Part shown: positions 17,775 through 26,042 of the stretch, piece by piece
How the letters are laid out: every line of letters starts with the position of its first letter
How positions within the stretch are numbered: position 1 is the stretch's first letter
Source of the DNA: Cupriavidus sp. 2SB
GTDB lineage: Bacteria; Pseudomonadota; Gammaproteobacteria; Burkholderiales; Burkholderiaceae
Assembly (NCBI RefSeq): GCF_005503625.1
Contig: NZ_SCMX01000033.1
Span: forward strand, 1-64,000
Reading direction: 5' to 3'
DNA length: 64,000 nt
Program-made: the position numbers and the translations under genes
The notes under the pieces: model-generated
The model's database searches: none
The model's input: only the letters and a program-made list of their open reading frames with translations
Told to the model about the DNA's origin: nothing

Positions 17775-19058
17775 TCAACGTGCCGGTGCCGCCTTCTCCT
17801 GGCTGACAACCTCCACCTGATGGTCATGCAGCCGATCCCGGTTGGTCAGCATCGGGAACAGTTTGATCCAGGCGGCCACCACGCAGATCGTACCGATCCC
17901 GCCGAGCAGCACCGCACCGACTGGGCCGAGCAGCGCGGCGGTGACCCCCGACTCGAATTCGCCCAGCTGGTTGGAAGCGCCGATAAAGACCGAGTTGACC
18001 GCACCCACCCGGCCGCGCATGTCGTCGGGGGTATCGAGCTGTACCAGTGTCTGGCGAACCACCACGCTGATCATGTCGGAGGCGCCCAGCACCACGAGTG
18101 CGGCCATCGACAGCGGCAGCCATTTCGAAATGCCAAACACCATCGTCGCCACGCCGAAAATCGCCACGGCGCTGAACATCACGCGGCCCACGCGTCGGTT
18201 CAGCGGATGTCGGGCCAGCCACAGTGCCGTGACCAATGCGCCGATGGCTGGGGACGAGCGCAGCAACCCCAGCCCCCACGGGCCGGTGTGAAGGATGTCC
18301 TTGGCGTAGATCGGCAGCAGGGCCGTGGCGCCGCCGAGCAGGACCGCGAACAGGTCGAGCGACACGGCGCCCAGCAGCACCTGATTGCTGCGGATGTAGG
18401 CGAACCCGGCAAACAGCGTCTTGACACTGACCGGCGTGGTCAGCCTCTGCTGTGCCTGGCGCAGTTTCAGCGTGAACACCAGGATCGCTGCAATCGCGAA
18501 CAACACCGCGCTGATCGAATAGACCACGCCGGGGCCGGCCACATAGGCAAACCCGCCCAGTGCCGGGCCGATGATGATGGCCGCCTGCGCAGCCGAACTG
18601 GCCAGTGCCACCGCGCGCGGCAACTGGCGCGGCGTGACCACGCTCGGCAGCAATGCCTGCAGCGTTGGCGTTTCGAACGCGCGGCAGCCGCCGATCAAGG
18701 CTACGAACAGGAAGATGTACTGGCTGGTGATCCAGCCCGAGAAACTGGCCACCGCCATCGCTATCGCAATGACCGCCTCCAGCATCTGGCACGTCCGGAC
18801 GATGATGCGGCGGTCGAACCGGTCGGCCACATGGCCCGACATCAGCAGCAGGACAATCGACGGCAGGAATTGCACCAGCCCCACCATGCCCAGCATGAAC
18901 GCGTCGTTAGTGAGCGCATACATTTGCCAGCCCACCGCAACCGTAAAGATTTGGTAACCGATGGTGGTACACAGCCGGGCAAACCAGAAATGACGGAAAG
19001 CGGGGTCGCGAAAGACGTTGTCCGGCTCATTGGCCGGCTGCGCGGGGGCGGAGGACAT
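17775..19058 (-). CDS. MFS transporter, EntS-like exporter
   Basis: A 427-residue major-facilitator protein with twelve predicted membrane helices. The segment SGHVADRFDRRIIVRTCQ, between helices 2 and 3, is the MFS motif A region, and the overall pattern (RDPAFRHFWFARL at the N-terminus) resembles the EntS/enterobactin-exporter branch. I start at the ATG at 19058; the frame can be extended to a TTG at 19094 but that enters an inverted repeat. A 10-bp-arm inverted repeat 25 bp upstream could be an operator. Substrate unknown; no siderophore genes are adjacent. Confidence 0.85.
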   Translation of the reverse strand: MSSAPAQPANEPDNVFRDPAFRHFWFARLCTTIGYQIFTVAVGWQMYALTNDAFMLGMVGLVQFLPSIVLLLMSGHVADRFDRRIIVRTCQMLEAVIAIAMAVASFSGWITSQYIFLFVALIGGCRAFETPTLQALLPSVVTPRQLPRAVALASSAAQAAIIIGPALGGFAYVAGPGVVYSISAVLFAIAAILVFTLKLRQAQQRLTTPVSVKTLFAGFAYIRSNQVLLGAVSLDLFAVLLGGATALLPIYAKDILHTGPWGLGLLRSSPAIGALVTALWLARHPLNRRVGRVMFSAVAIFGVATMVFGISKWLPLSMAALVVLGASDMISVVVRQTLVQLDTPDDMRGRVGAVNSVFIGASNQLGEFESGVTAALLGPVGAVLLGGIGTICVVAAWIKLFPMLTNRDRLHDHQVEVVSQEKAAPAR

Positions 19059-19082
19059 GGGGGCGTTGGCGGCGAGGAGGTG

Positions 19083-19106
19083 CCATGTACGCAACCGCGT
19101 ACATGG
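19083..19106. promoter_or_regulatory. Perfect inverted repeat upstream of the MFS gene, possible operator
   Basis: CCATGTACGC and GCGTACATGG, perfect 10-base arms around AACC, centred about 36 bp before the chosen ATG of the MFS gene. The spacing fits a dimeric repressor site. No regulator gene is adjacent. Confidence 0.5.
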
Positions 19107-19211
19107 CGAAACCGCCGATTCTATCCGGGAACCCGGACACGCGCCGACTGGCTTTGTATCGTGATTGACACATTACCCGCCGGCGCGGTGGATGCAGGCG
19201 TTCAAACAGGA

Positions 19212-20804
19212 TTAGGCGATTTCCCGCGTCTCCCGGAACTCGATGTTCGGGAAACGCTCCTGCGTCAGTCGCAGGTTGACCATGCTTGGCGCCAGGTAGA
19301 CGTGATCGCCCGCACCGTCGAGGGCCACGTTGTGGCCGGCCTTGTCGATCAGCTTTTCGATCTCGGCCGGGTCGCCCTTGAGCCAGCGAGCAGTCGCGCA
19401 TTCGTGCGACTCGAAGATCGCATCGACGCCATATTCGTGTTCAAGGCGGTGCGCCACCACATCGAACTGCAGCATGCCCACGGCGCCCAGTACGAGGTCG
19501 TTGGAGACCAGCGGGCGGAACATCTGCGTGGCGCCCTCTTCCGCCAACTGCTGCAGGCCCTTCTGCAACTGCTTGACCTTGAGCGGGTTGTTGAGCCGCG
19601 CGCGGCGGAAGAATTCCGGCGCGAACGACGGGATGCCCGTGAAACGCAGCGGTTCGCCTTCGGTGAACACATCGCCCAGGCGGATCGTGCCATGGTTGGG
19701 CACGCCGATGATGTCGCCCGCGAAGGCTTCCTCGGTCGTGTTGCGGTCCTGCGCCATGAACGTGATGGCGTTGTTGATGGCCACGGTTTTGCCCTGCGAC
19801 ACATGCAGCAGCTTCATGCCACGGTCGAAGCGGCCCGAGCACACGCGCACAAAGGCGATGCGGTCGCGGTGGCGCGGGTCCATGTTGGCCTGGATCTTGA
19901 ACACGAAGCCGCTGAACTTGGCCTCCTGCGGCTCCACGGTGCGCGTTTCGGTCTGGCGCGCCAGCGGCGGCGGCGAGAGCTGGCACAGCGCGTCCAGCAG
20001 CGACTGCACACCGAAGTTGTTAATGGCCGAACCGAAATACACCGGCGTCTGGCGGCCGGCCAGGAAGGCTTCGCGGTCGAACGTGTGCGACGCGCCGCGC
20101 ACCAGTTCGATCTCCATGCGCAGCTCATCGGCCTGCGAGCCGAGGATGCGGTCGAGTTCGGGATTGTCGAGGCCGTCGAGCAGCGCCGAGGTGCCCTTCT
20201 CCCCCTTCGGGTCGAACAGCTGCACCTTGTCGTCGATCATGTGGTACACGCCACGGAACGCCTTGCCCATGCCGATTGGCCACGTCATCGGCGCGCACTG
20301 GATCTTCAGCACGTCTTCGATTTCGTCGAGCAGTTCGATGGGCGAGCGGCCTTCGCGGTCCAGCTTGTTCATGAACGTCAGGATCGGCGTCGCGCGCAGG
20401 CGGCACACGTTCAGCAGCTTGATCGTCTGCGCTTCCACGCCATTGACCGAGTCGATCACCATCACCGCGGAGTCCACCGCCGTCAGCGTGCGGTACGTGT
20501 CTTCGGAAAAATCCTCGTGGCCCGGGGTGTCGAGCAGGTTCACGATGTTTTCCGGCAGATCGGCGCGCGGCTGGTACGGGAACTGCATCACCGACGAGGT
20601 CACCGAAATGCCCCGCTGCTTTTCCAGTTCCATCCAGTCGGACGTGGCGTGGCGGTCGGCCTTGCGCGCGCGCACTTCGCCGGCCACCTGGATGGCGCCG
20701 CCGAACCACAGCAGCTTCTCGGTCAGCGTGGTCTTACCCGCATCCGGGTGGGAAATAATGGCAAACGTGCGGCGACGCGCAATTTCGGAAACGAGCGAAC
20801 TCAC
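19212..20804 (-). CDS. prfC: Peptide chain release factor 3
   Basis: A translational GTPase of about 530 residues that recycles RF1 and RF2 from the ribosome after peptide release. G1 is [14 protein letters not shown]3 is [10 protein letters not shown]4 is NKLDREG, in order, followed by the RF3-type C-terminal domains with the [18 protein letters not shown] segment. The start is either GTG at 20804 (chosen, since homology begins immediately) or GTG at 20843. It lies downstream of the YihY gene on the same strand, separated by about 130 bp. Confidence 0.95.
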   Translation of the reverse strand: MSSLVSEIARRRTFAIISHPDAGKTTLTEKLLWFGGAIQVAGEVRARKADRHATSDWMELEKQRGISVTSSVMQFPYQPRADLPENIVNLLDTPGHEDFSEDTYRTLTAVDSAVMVIDSVNGVEAQTIKLLNVCRLRATPILTFMNKLDREGRSPIELLDEIEDVLKIQCAPMTWPIGMGKAFRGVYHMIDDKVQLFDPKGEKGTSALLDGLDNPELDRILGSQADELRMEIELVRGASHTFDREAFLAGRQTPVYFGSAINNFGVQSLLDALCQLSPPPLARQTETRTVEPQEAKFSGFVFKIQANMDPRHRDRIAFVRVCSGRFDRGMKLLHVSQGKTVAINNAITFMAQDRNTTEEAFAGDIIGVPNHGTIRLGDVFTEGEPLRFTGIPSFAPEFFRRARLNNPLKVKQLQKGLQQLAEEGATQMFRPLVSNDLVLGAVGMLQFDVVAHRLEHEYGVDAIFESHECATARWLKGDPAEIEKLIDKAGHNVALDGAGDHVYLAPSMVNLRLTQERFPNIEFRETREIA

Positions 20805-20932
20805 GGCTAGAGGAACCTGGTAGTAGCGCCCCGAAGCCAGCACTGGCGCCGGCTGCAGGCAGCGGCGAGGCGGAACGGCTGGGGCGCGATGGCGGTCCGG
20901 GAACGATTCCCGGCTTCGGATGGGGCGCTATT

Positions 20933-21928
20933 TTACCGGTTCGCGCCGCCTGCCGGGGTGCTGGTTGGCACGCCACGGTTTTCGCGCGCCGGATCATGCC
21001 CGCGCAGGCTGCCGAACTGCAACGCGTACTGGCGGGTCAGCTCCGCGCCGAAGAAGAAAATCTGCGCCGAGTAGTACACCCACAGCATTAGCGCCACGAC
21101 CGATCCCGCCGCACCGTACGATGACGCCACGGCGCTGTTGCCCAGATACAGGCCAATCAGTCGCTTGCCGATGGAGAAGAGCAACGCGGTGATGATCGAG
21201 CCCATCAGCACGTCCTTCCACGAGATCCGCACGTTGGGCAGCATCTTGAAGATGGTGGCGAACAAGGCGGTGACGACGGCGAACGAGAACGCGGTGGAGA
21301 TCACGTCCGCCACTGGCGCAAACCATGAGGCCGTCCAGAGCTGGCCCCAGAACCGGTTGACCACGGCCAGCGCCGCGTTGACCACCAGCGACACCAGCAG
21401 CATGAATGCTAGCGCCAGCACGATGCTGAACGAGGCCATCCGCGCACGTAGCAGCTTCTGCCAGCCCGCGCCCTGGGGCGGCGGCGCCTGCCAGATATCG
21501 TCCAGGCTGCTCTTGAGTTCGGCAAAGGCGCTCGTGGCGCCCACCACGAGAATGCCCATCGCGATCAACGCGGCCACGCCGCTGCCGCCTGCACGATGCG
21601 TGGCGGCCAGGATTTCCTGGATAGCCGCAGCGCCCTGGGGGCCGACCAGTCCATCGAGCTGCGCGAAGATCTCGCCACGCGCGGCTTCGGCACCGAAGAA
21701 CAGCCCGGCGATCGATATCACCAGCACCAGGATCGGCGCCAGCGAGAACAGCATGTAGAAGGACAGGGCGGCGCCCTTGCTCGCCGCCCTGTGATCGAAC
21801 CAGGCGGTAATGGATGCCGACACCACGCGCACCGTGCGCGTCCCGGTATGCCGATCGGGCAGCCAACGGCCGCGCTGCGGCTTAGGGGGCACTGCGTGCG
21901 AATGGTCGGGCGCGTTGTCGGAATGCAT
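20933..21928 (-). CDS. YihY/BrkB-family inner-membrane protein
   Basis: A 331-residue membrane protein with about six hydrophobic helices. The segment AASKGAALSFYMLFSLAPILVL is the hallmark of the YihY/virulence-factor BrkB family, followed by LKSSLDDIWQAPP and LGNSAVASSYGAAGSVVALMLWVYYSAQIFFFGAE. Members are sometimes called RNase BN in older annotation; that name is wrong for this fold. The start at 21928 has AGGACC upstream. The precise function is unknown; transport or envelope maintenance is proposed for the family. Confidence 0.9.
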   Translation of the reverse strand: MHSDNAPDHSHAVPPKPQRGRWLPDRHTGTRTVRVVSASITAWFDHRAASKGAALSFYMLFSLAPILVLVISIAGLFFGAEAARGEIFAQLDGLVGPQGAAAIQEILAATHRAGGSGVAALIAMGILVVGATSAFAELKSSLDDIWQAPPPQGAGWQKLLRARMASFSIVLALAFMLLVSLVVNAALAVVNRFWGQLWTASWFAPVADVISTAFSFAVVTALFATIFKMLPNVRISWKDVLMGSIITALLFSIGKRLIGLYLGNSAVASSYGAAGSVVALMLWVYYSAQIFFFGAELTRQYALQFGSLRGHDPARENRGVPTSTPAGGANR

Positions 21929-22157
21929 GCGTTTTCGGTCCTGTCCTGACTTGCCCCGGGCTCCTACTGACTGGGATGAAGCCCACGCGGAGGTGGCGCA
22001 TCTGCCACGTTCATCAGCCTGACCGGTGCAACCGGGGTTGTCTGTCGGCCAGCGTCTGATGTGTAGGTCCATCATAGATCGCTTGTCGCGCAACAGCCGT
22101 TTGCACTGCTACAGTAGTTAAGCAAGGCACACATGCCGATGACAGGAGGCTTCTCCC

Positions 22158-22361
22158 ATGCGCAATGTTCTTGTGCGGCGCCTGATCGCCGCGCGTGCTG
22201 TGGTCGCTCGTTCGGCACTGCTGGCACTTTGCCTTTCCGCGGGGGCCACGCTGATGGCCGGCTGCGAACGCAACCCGGCACCGGGTCCGGGACCCAAGCC
22301 GATTTCCGGCACCAACGCGCCCGTCACTGCGGCCTCCGGCGCCCCCGCCACGCCTCGCTGA
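22158..22361 (+). CDS. Small predicted lipoprotein
   Basis: A 67-residue protein with a basic N-terminus, a hydrophobic stretch and a lipobox L-M-A-G-C, so the mature chain would be a lipid-anchored peptide of about 30 residues rich in proline, glycine and alanine. A strong AGGAGG precedes the ATG by 8 bp. It is divergent from the YihY gene. The mature part is low in complexity and I cannot assign a role. Confidence 0.65.
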   Translation: MRNVLVRRLIAARAVVARSALLALCLSAGATLMAGCERNPAPGPGPKPISGTNAPVTAASGAPATPR

Positions 22362-22403
22362 TGGGCTAAAGCAGCCGGCCGCTGTTCCCCCGAGGCATCC
22401 GGG

Positions 22404-22419
22404 CGTACCCGTTTCTGCG
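22404..22419 (-). repeat. Dispersed iteron-like 16-mer
   Basis: Exact reverse-complement copy of the origin motif, 40 bp after the small lipoprotein gene. Confidence 0.85.
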
Positions 22420-22531
22420 GACCCGTGCGGGTTTCAGCGTTGCAACCAGATGCACGCCCGCCCATGGCACGCTCGCGTGCGGACGCATGGGGATCATTTT
22501 CCCGTCACTTTCAGCCATGTGGGCGCCATTG

Positions 22532-22547
22532 CAGACATCGATGTCTG
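22532..22547. promoter_or_regulatory. Perfect 16-bp palindrome, possible enhancer site
   Basis: CAGACATCGATGTCTG is a perfect palindrome, flanked by two CCATGTG segments. It lies about 250 bp upstream of the candidate sigma-54 promoter, a distance at which an enhancer-binding protein could act by looping. Confidence 0.4.
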
Positions 22548-22794
22548 TTTTCCGCCATGTGAAAGGCGTCGCGTCCCACTTGAGGGCCTGACTCTTTCGT
22601 CGCGTCGCGTTCCCGGGTTCCGCACGGGCGTGGCCAATGAAGAGGCATCGGACGCCGGTCAGCGAGCCGACGCGACCTAGCGTCCGCTTGTCGTTGCATC
22701 GGCGTAACCGATTGCGGCCCGCAGCCCGCCATTTCGCCCCGGCTTTCCACCAGGCCGCGCGCCAATGCCTTATCAAACAATGGTTTGCAGGCGA

Positions 22795-22811
22795 TTGGCA
22801 CACTTGTCGCT
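22795..22811 (+). promoter_or_regulatory. Candidate sigma-54 promoter
   Basis: TTGGCACACTTGTCGCT has the -24 GG and -12 GC exactly ten bases apart, and a full TGGCAC; the -12 element differs from TTGC by one base. It faces the two small genes that follow, and a sigma-54 activator gene lies 0.9 kb downstream in the opposite orientation. Confidence 0.45.
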
Positions 22812-22878
22812 CTAGTCGGTGCAGGGAGAAGTCAGAGTCCAATAACGATTCGAACAGAACGCAGGAGACCACACTGCC

Positions 22879-23085
22879 ATGCGTCATCCACCAGCGCGAA
22901 TGAACGCGCGTCGGCGTGCCCATCGGCTTGCCGGCCCAGCCCCCACTGTCAGCGAGTTGCTGTCGCCGCCCCTGTTGCCGTCTCCACGGCAGACCGCACG
23001 CCCTGCCGCGTCGTTCTGTGCATCAGCCAACCGAGGCGCGGCCACCGCTGCCAGCCGGCAGCGCAACGGGTGTCCCGTTTATTGA
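22879..23085 (+). CDS. Possible small protein, unknown
   Basis: A 68-residue open frame, proline- and arginine-rich, with AGGAGA ten bases before the ATG and located about 60 bp after the expected start of the sigma-54 transcript. No signal peptide or known domain. Composition is unremarkable for a chance frame in GC-rich DNA, so this is uncertain. Confidence 0.3.
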   Translation: MRHPPARMNARRRAHRLAGPAPTVSELLSPPLLPSPRQTARPAASFCASANRGAATAASRQRNGCPVY

Positions 23086-23213
23086 CGGGCGGCCCGCGAT
23101 ATCTCCGTCAGGCCCGGCAACCGGCGGTTGCTTTTTCGCGCGTGCGGGCCTAAACCGGTTTACGTGCTCCGTCCCCCGGCGGGCACCTTTTATAAAAAGG
23201 GAGGGAGCCACAC

Positions 23214-23546
23214 ATGTTCGCCAGAGTTGCCGCCGCCATGGCACTGTTCTCGACTGCGGCAGCCCCGGCGCTGGCCGGAAACTACGCATGGTTCGACCGC
23301 CCCGACTACGCCAACCCGAACAGCCACGCGGCCGTGAGCAATGACAGCTATGTGAGGGCGTTCGGCTGGACCTGGGGCGATATGCAGTACAAGCCGGACG
23401 ACCGCGCTGCGCCACCCGCTGCGGCGCCTGCCGAGCGTCAGGCACGTGACAACCTGATGGACCCGCATGACGTAGTGCCGGGCAGGCCATCGCCGGACGG
23501 GAGTGCGCCGCCGCGTGGACGACGCGGCAAGATCGGCATGACCTGA
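23214..23546 (+). CDS. Secreted protein of unknown function
   Basis: A 110-residue protein with a clear signal peptide, MFARVAAAMALFSTAAAPALA, cleaved before GNYAWFDRPDYANPN. The mature chain is polar, aromatic in its first third and proline-rich with a basic end (RGRRGKIG). GGGAGGG precedes the ATG. It is convergent with the sigma-54 activator gene and may be in the same transcript as the preceding small frame. No family is recognised; a cell-surface or matrix role would suit its context. Confidence 0.6.
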   Translation: MFARVAAAMALFSTAAAPALAGNYAWFDRPDYANPNSHAAVSNDSYVRAFGWTWGDMQYKPDDRAAPPAAAPAERQARDNLMDPHDVVPGRPSPDGSAPPRGRRGKIGMT

Positions 23547-23707
23547 CATTGAAAGTCAGTTTGGGAGTTCTTACGCGGGCCAAGCCGCGTTAGCCTGCCG
23601 CCGCTGTCCGGGCGGAAGGACAAAGGGGATCCGGCGAGCGGACGTCGCCGGATCCCCCTTGGCACTACACCCCTGCACGCCTGCACGTGGTGCGTTGACC
23701 GCCCGCG

Positions 23708-25084
23708 TTATTCCCCCGTTGCAGCAGCCTGAAGATCGACGCGGATGTTGTGCTTATGCATGAGCCGGTACAGCGTCACGCGCGATACGTTGAGTTCGCG
23801 CGCCGCCGGCACGACGTGAAAGCCATGGCTGGCCATCACCGTGCGGATCGCCTCGCGCTCGGCTTCCTCGCGTATCGCATCGAGCGTCTTGCGCGGAACT
23901 TCCACGCCACCGTTCAGTTGCAGATCCTCGGCCGTGATCTTACGGTTGTCGGTCATCACGATGGCACGCCGCACGCGGTTGATCAGCTCGCGGACATTGC
24001 CCGGCCAGCCGTACTGCATCATGCCCTGTGTGGCGCACGACGAGAACCCGCGAATCCGGCGATGGGCTTCGTGGCCATGCTCGGCAAGCACAGCGTTTGC
24101 CAGCAGCAGGATGTCTTCGCCGCGATCGCGCAAAGGCGGAATTGTCAGCGTCAGCACGCATAACCGGTGGAACAGGTCGGGACGGAAGCGCCCGTCGCCC
24201 TGCGCGAGCACCAGATCCACGTGCGTGGCGGAGATGATGCGCAGGTCCAAGGGAATGGACTGGTGTCCACCAAGCCGGGTGATGGTGCCCTGCTGCAGGA
24301 AACGCAGCAGGGCCACCTGGCTCTCCAGCGGCAGGTCGCCGATTTCGTCGAGAAACAGCGTGCCGCCCTGCGCCTGCTCGATCCAGCCGATCTTGCGCGC
24401 ATTGGCCCCCGTGAACGCACCCTTCTCGTAGCCGAACAGTTCGGACTGCACCAGATGCGATGGAATCGCGCCGCAGTTGATGGCCACGAACGGCCCCTTG
24501 CGACGGCTCGACGCTTCATGGATGGCCTGGGCGGCAAGCTCCTTGCCCGTGCCCGATTCCCCCGAAATGAATACGGGCGCATCGTTGTGAGCCACCTTGG
24601 CCAGCGAGCGGAACATCACGCGCATGGCCTGGCATTCGCCAATCATCGGCCCCTTTGCGGCAGGGGGTTCCGGCAGTCGCGCACCATGCAGGCAGGCCAT
24701 GCCGTGCGCATGCTTGAGCGTGTAGAGCAGTTCGTCGAACGAGAATGGCGTGCGTACGTAATCCACGCAGTAGTCGCGGATCAGGCGCCGCACGCGCTCA
24801 TCCTCGAGCATGGCCGTCGACGTGATAGCCACCCACATGACATGCAGGTGCTGCAGACCCTGTTCGAGCTGGGTCAGCTCCGCATCGCTATAGGCCGATT
24901 GCAGGTCGAGTATGCCCGCCATGGGCGAGCTGCCTCGCACCGCGCGCTCCAGGCCGCTGACTTGTTGAACCCGGCGGATTTCCCACCCCGAACCAAACTG
25001 GCTCGCATTGAAACCAAAATCCTCGTACCGCGACACGAGCACGATCTGTGCGGAGCGTGTCGCCGCCTTGCACAGTCGGTCCAT
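23708..25084 (-). CDS. Sigma-54-dependent transcriptional activator, VpsR-like
   Basis: A 458-residue enhancer-binding protein. The N-terminal ~130 residues resemble the degenerate receiver of the VpsR group. The AAA+ domain follows: Walker A GESGTGKE, the sigma-54 contact motif GAFTGA in EKGAFTGANARK, Walker B GGTLFLDEIGDLP, and the arginine-finger region LRDRGEDI. A C-terminal Fis-type helix-turn-helix ends the chain (VPAARELNVSRVTLYRLMHKH). I start at 25084 with GGGAGAA upstream; the frame remains open to 25408. VpsR homologues in related bacteria bind c-di-GMP and control exopolysaccharide; that role is inferred. A candidate sigma-54 promoter is nearby. Confidence 0.88.
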   Translation of the reverse strand: MDRLCKAATRSAQIVLVSRYEDFGFNASQFGSGWEIRRVQQVSGLERAVRGSSPMAGILDLQSAYSDAELTQLEQGLQHLHVMWVAITSTAMLEDERVRRLIRDYCVDYVRTPFSFDELLYTLKHAHGMACLHGARLPEPPAAKGPMIGECQAMRVMFRSLAKVAHNDAPVFISGESGTGKELAAQAIHEASSRRKGPFVAINCGAIPSHLVQSELFGYEKGAFTGANARKIGWIEQAQGGTLFLDEIGDLPLESQVALLRFLQQGTITRLGGHQSIPLDLRIISATHVDLVLAQGDGRFRPDLFHRLCVLTLTIPPLRDRGEDILLLANAVLAEHGHEAHRRIRGFSSCATQGMMQYGWPGNVRELINRVRRAIVMTDNRKITAEDLQLNGGVEVPRKTLDAIREEAEREAIRTVMASHGFHVVPAARELNVSRVTLYRLMHKHNIRVDLQAAATGE

Positions 25085-25745
25085 GACGTTCTCCCTGGGC
25101 TTCTTGTTGGTTGCGGAACGCCCTGCCGCAGGCGCGGCAGCGGGCCACCCGGCCCGGTCGGGTTCCGCTGGCTGCGCGGATGGCTCCGCGCGCAACGTCT
25201 GGGGATTCACGATCTGGACGGACTGTGTGATTGTCGTGCGCTGGCGCGAGCGCGACATGCAAGTCGCCGCTTGCCATGGACGTGACCGACCTCCGCCCAG
25301 TCTGCCTGGAACGAATGGTTGGCGAATTGATGGATCGGCCCGATGGCGGGACGCCGGATTTCTCCTGCGGTCATGATCTGTTCCCCGTTGAACAACATCC
25401 CCCGGCACTACACGTTCGCGTTTACCACTGTCTTCGTTCTGGATTCGAACTGTCTTTATTCGGTCTGTCCCTGCTCGATTCGAGTCGATAGGAGAGACGA
25501 TGTCGGCATGCGTGTATCCGCATGCTCTCTTCCGTGGTGGCGAAAGCCGCCTGTCCTGACGGTCTCGTTTGGCCGGTTGCCTTGTACTGTCCCGGCAACC
25601 GTGGCCGACTGCGGAACGCGCTACCTCTGGCCAGCTGGCAGGCGCCTTTTCCCGGAGTCAAGAAAGGGCGCCGTTGCGCGCCCTCAAATTTTTGCCACGG
25701 TTCTAGTTCAGTGCATTTCACCCCTTTTGTCCAGCCCGGAATGTT

Positions 25746-25789
25746 CGCTTTCAGCCAAGTCTCATACTTTTGTATGAGACGTGAAAGCG
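25746..25789. promoter_or_regulatory. Nested 44-bp inverted repeat
   Basis: Inner arms GTCTCATAC/GTATGAGAC are perfect around TTTT (25759-25780); outer arms CGCTTTCA/TGAAAGCG are also perfect (25746-25753, 25782-25789). It lies in the long gap upstream of the sigma-54 activator. A short T-run follows on the plus strand. It may be an operator or a transcript-end hairpin; no gene on the plus strand precedes it. Confidence 0.45.
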
Positions 25790-25832
25790 CCTTTTTACCG
25801 CGCCTACTAGGTAAATGAGCACTCACATTCCT

Positions 25833-25892
25833 CGCAGAAACAGGTACGCCGTGAAACAGCCGTTCGCGTAACCCGACGCAGAAACGGGTACG
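25833..25892 (+). repeat. Two dispersed iteron-like 16-mers
   Basis: CGCAGAAACAGGTACG at 25833-25848 and the exact CGCAGAAACGGGTACG at 25877-25892, in the origin orientation. Starts are 44 bp apart, four helical turns, close to the 43 bp of the pair at 6.85 kb. They lie in the 630-bp gap between the permease and the sigma-54 activator. Confidence 0.85.
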
Positions 25893-25956
25893 CGTTCAGG
25901 TGAGGTGCGCCGAAAATGTCATCGTTTTCATTTTGAACACATCTATCGGCTCTGCC

Positions 25957-25992
25957 AAAAAAAACGGGGGACGGCGCCAGGCGGTCCCCCGT
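25957..25992 (-). terminator. Rho-independent terminator of the purine permease gene
   Basis: On the minus strand ACGGGGGAC pairs with GTCCCCCGT across an 11-base loop and is followed by eight T residues, 50 bp after the permease stop. Confidence 0.9.
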
Positions 25993-26042
25993 TGTGTGGT
26001 CAAGCACCGTTCCTGCGCTGTTGCAGTGCCGGATACGCGCGA

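Noticed and set aside
17820..20810. 996-codon plus-strand open frame opposite the MFS and prfC genes
   Set aside because: It spans two well-supported minus-strand genes and the gap between them, with histidine- and arginine-rich content; a shadow frame.
20933..21928. Naming the YihY protein RNase BN
   Set aside because: Old annotation of the family as ribonuclease BN is an error; this is a membrane protein without nuclease motifs.
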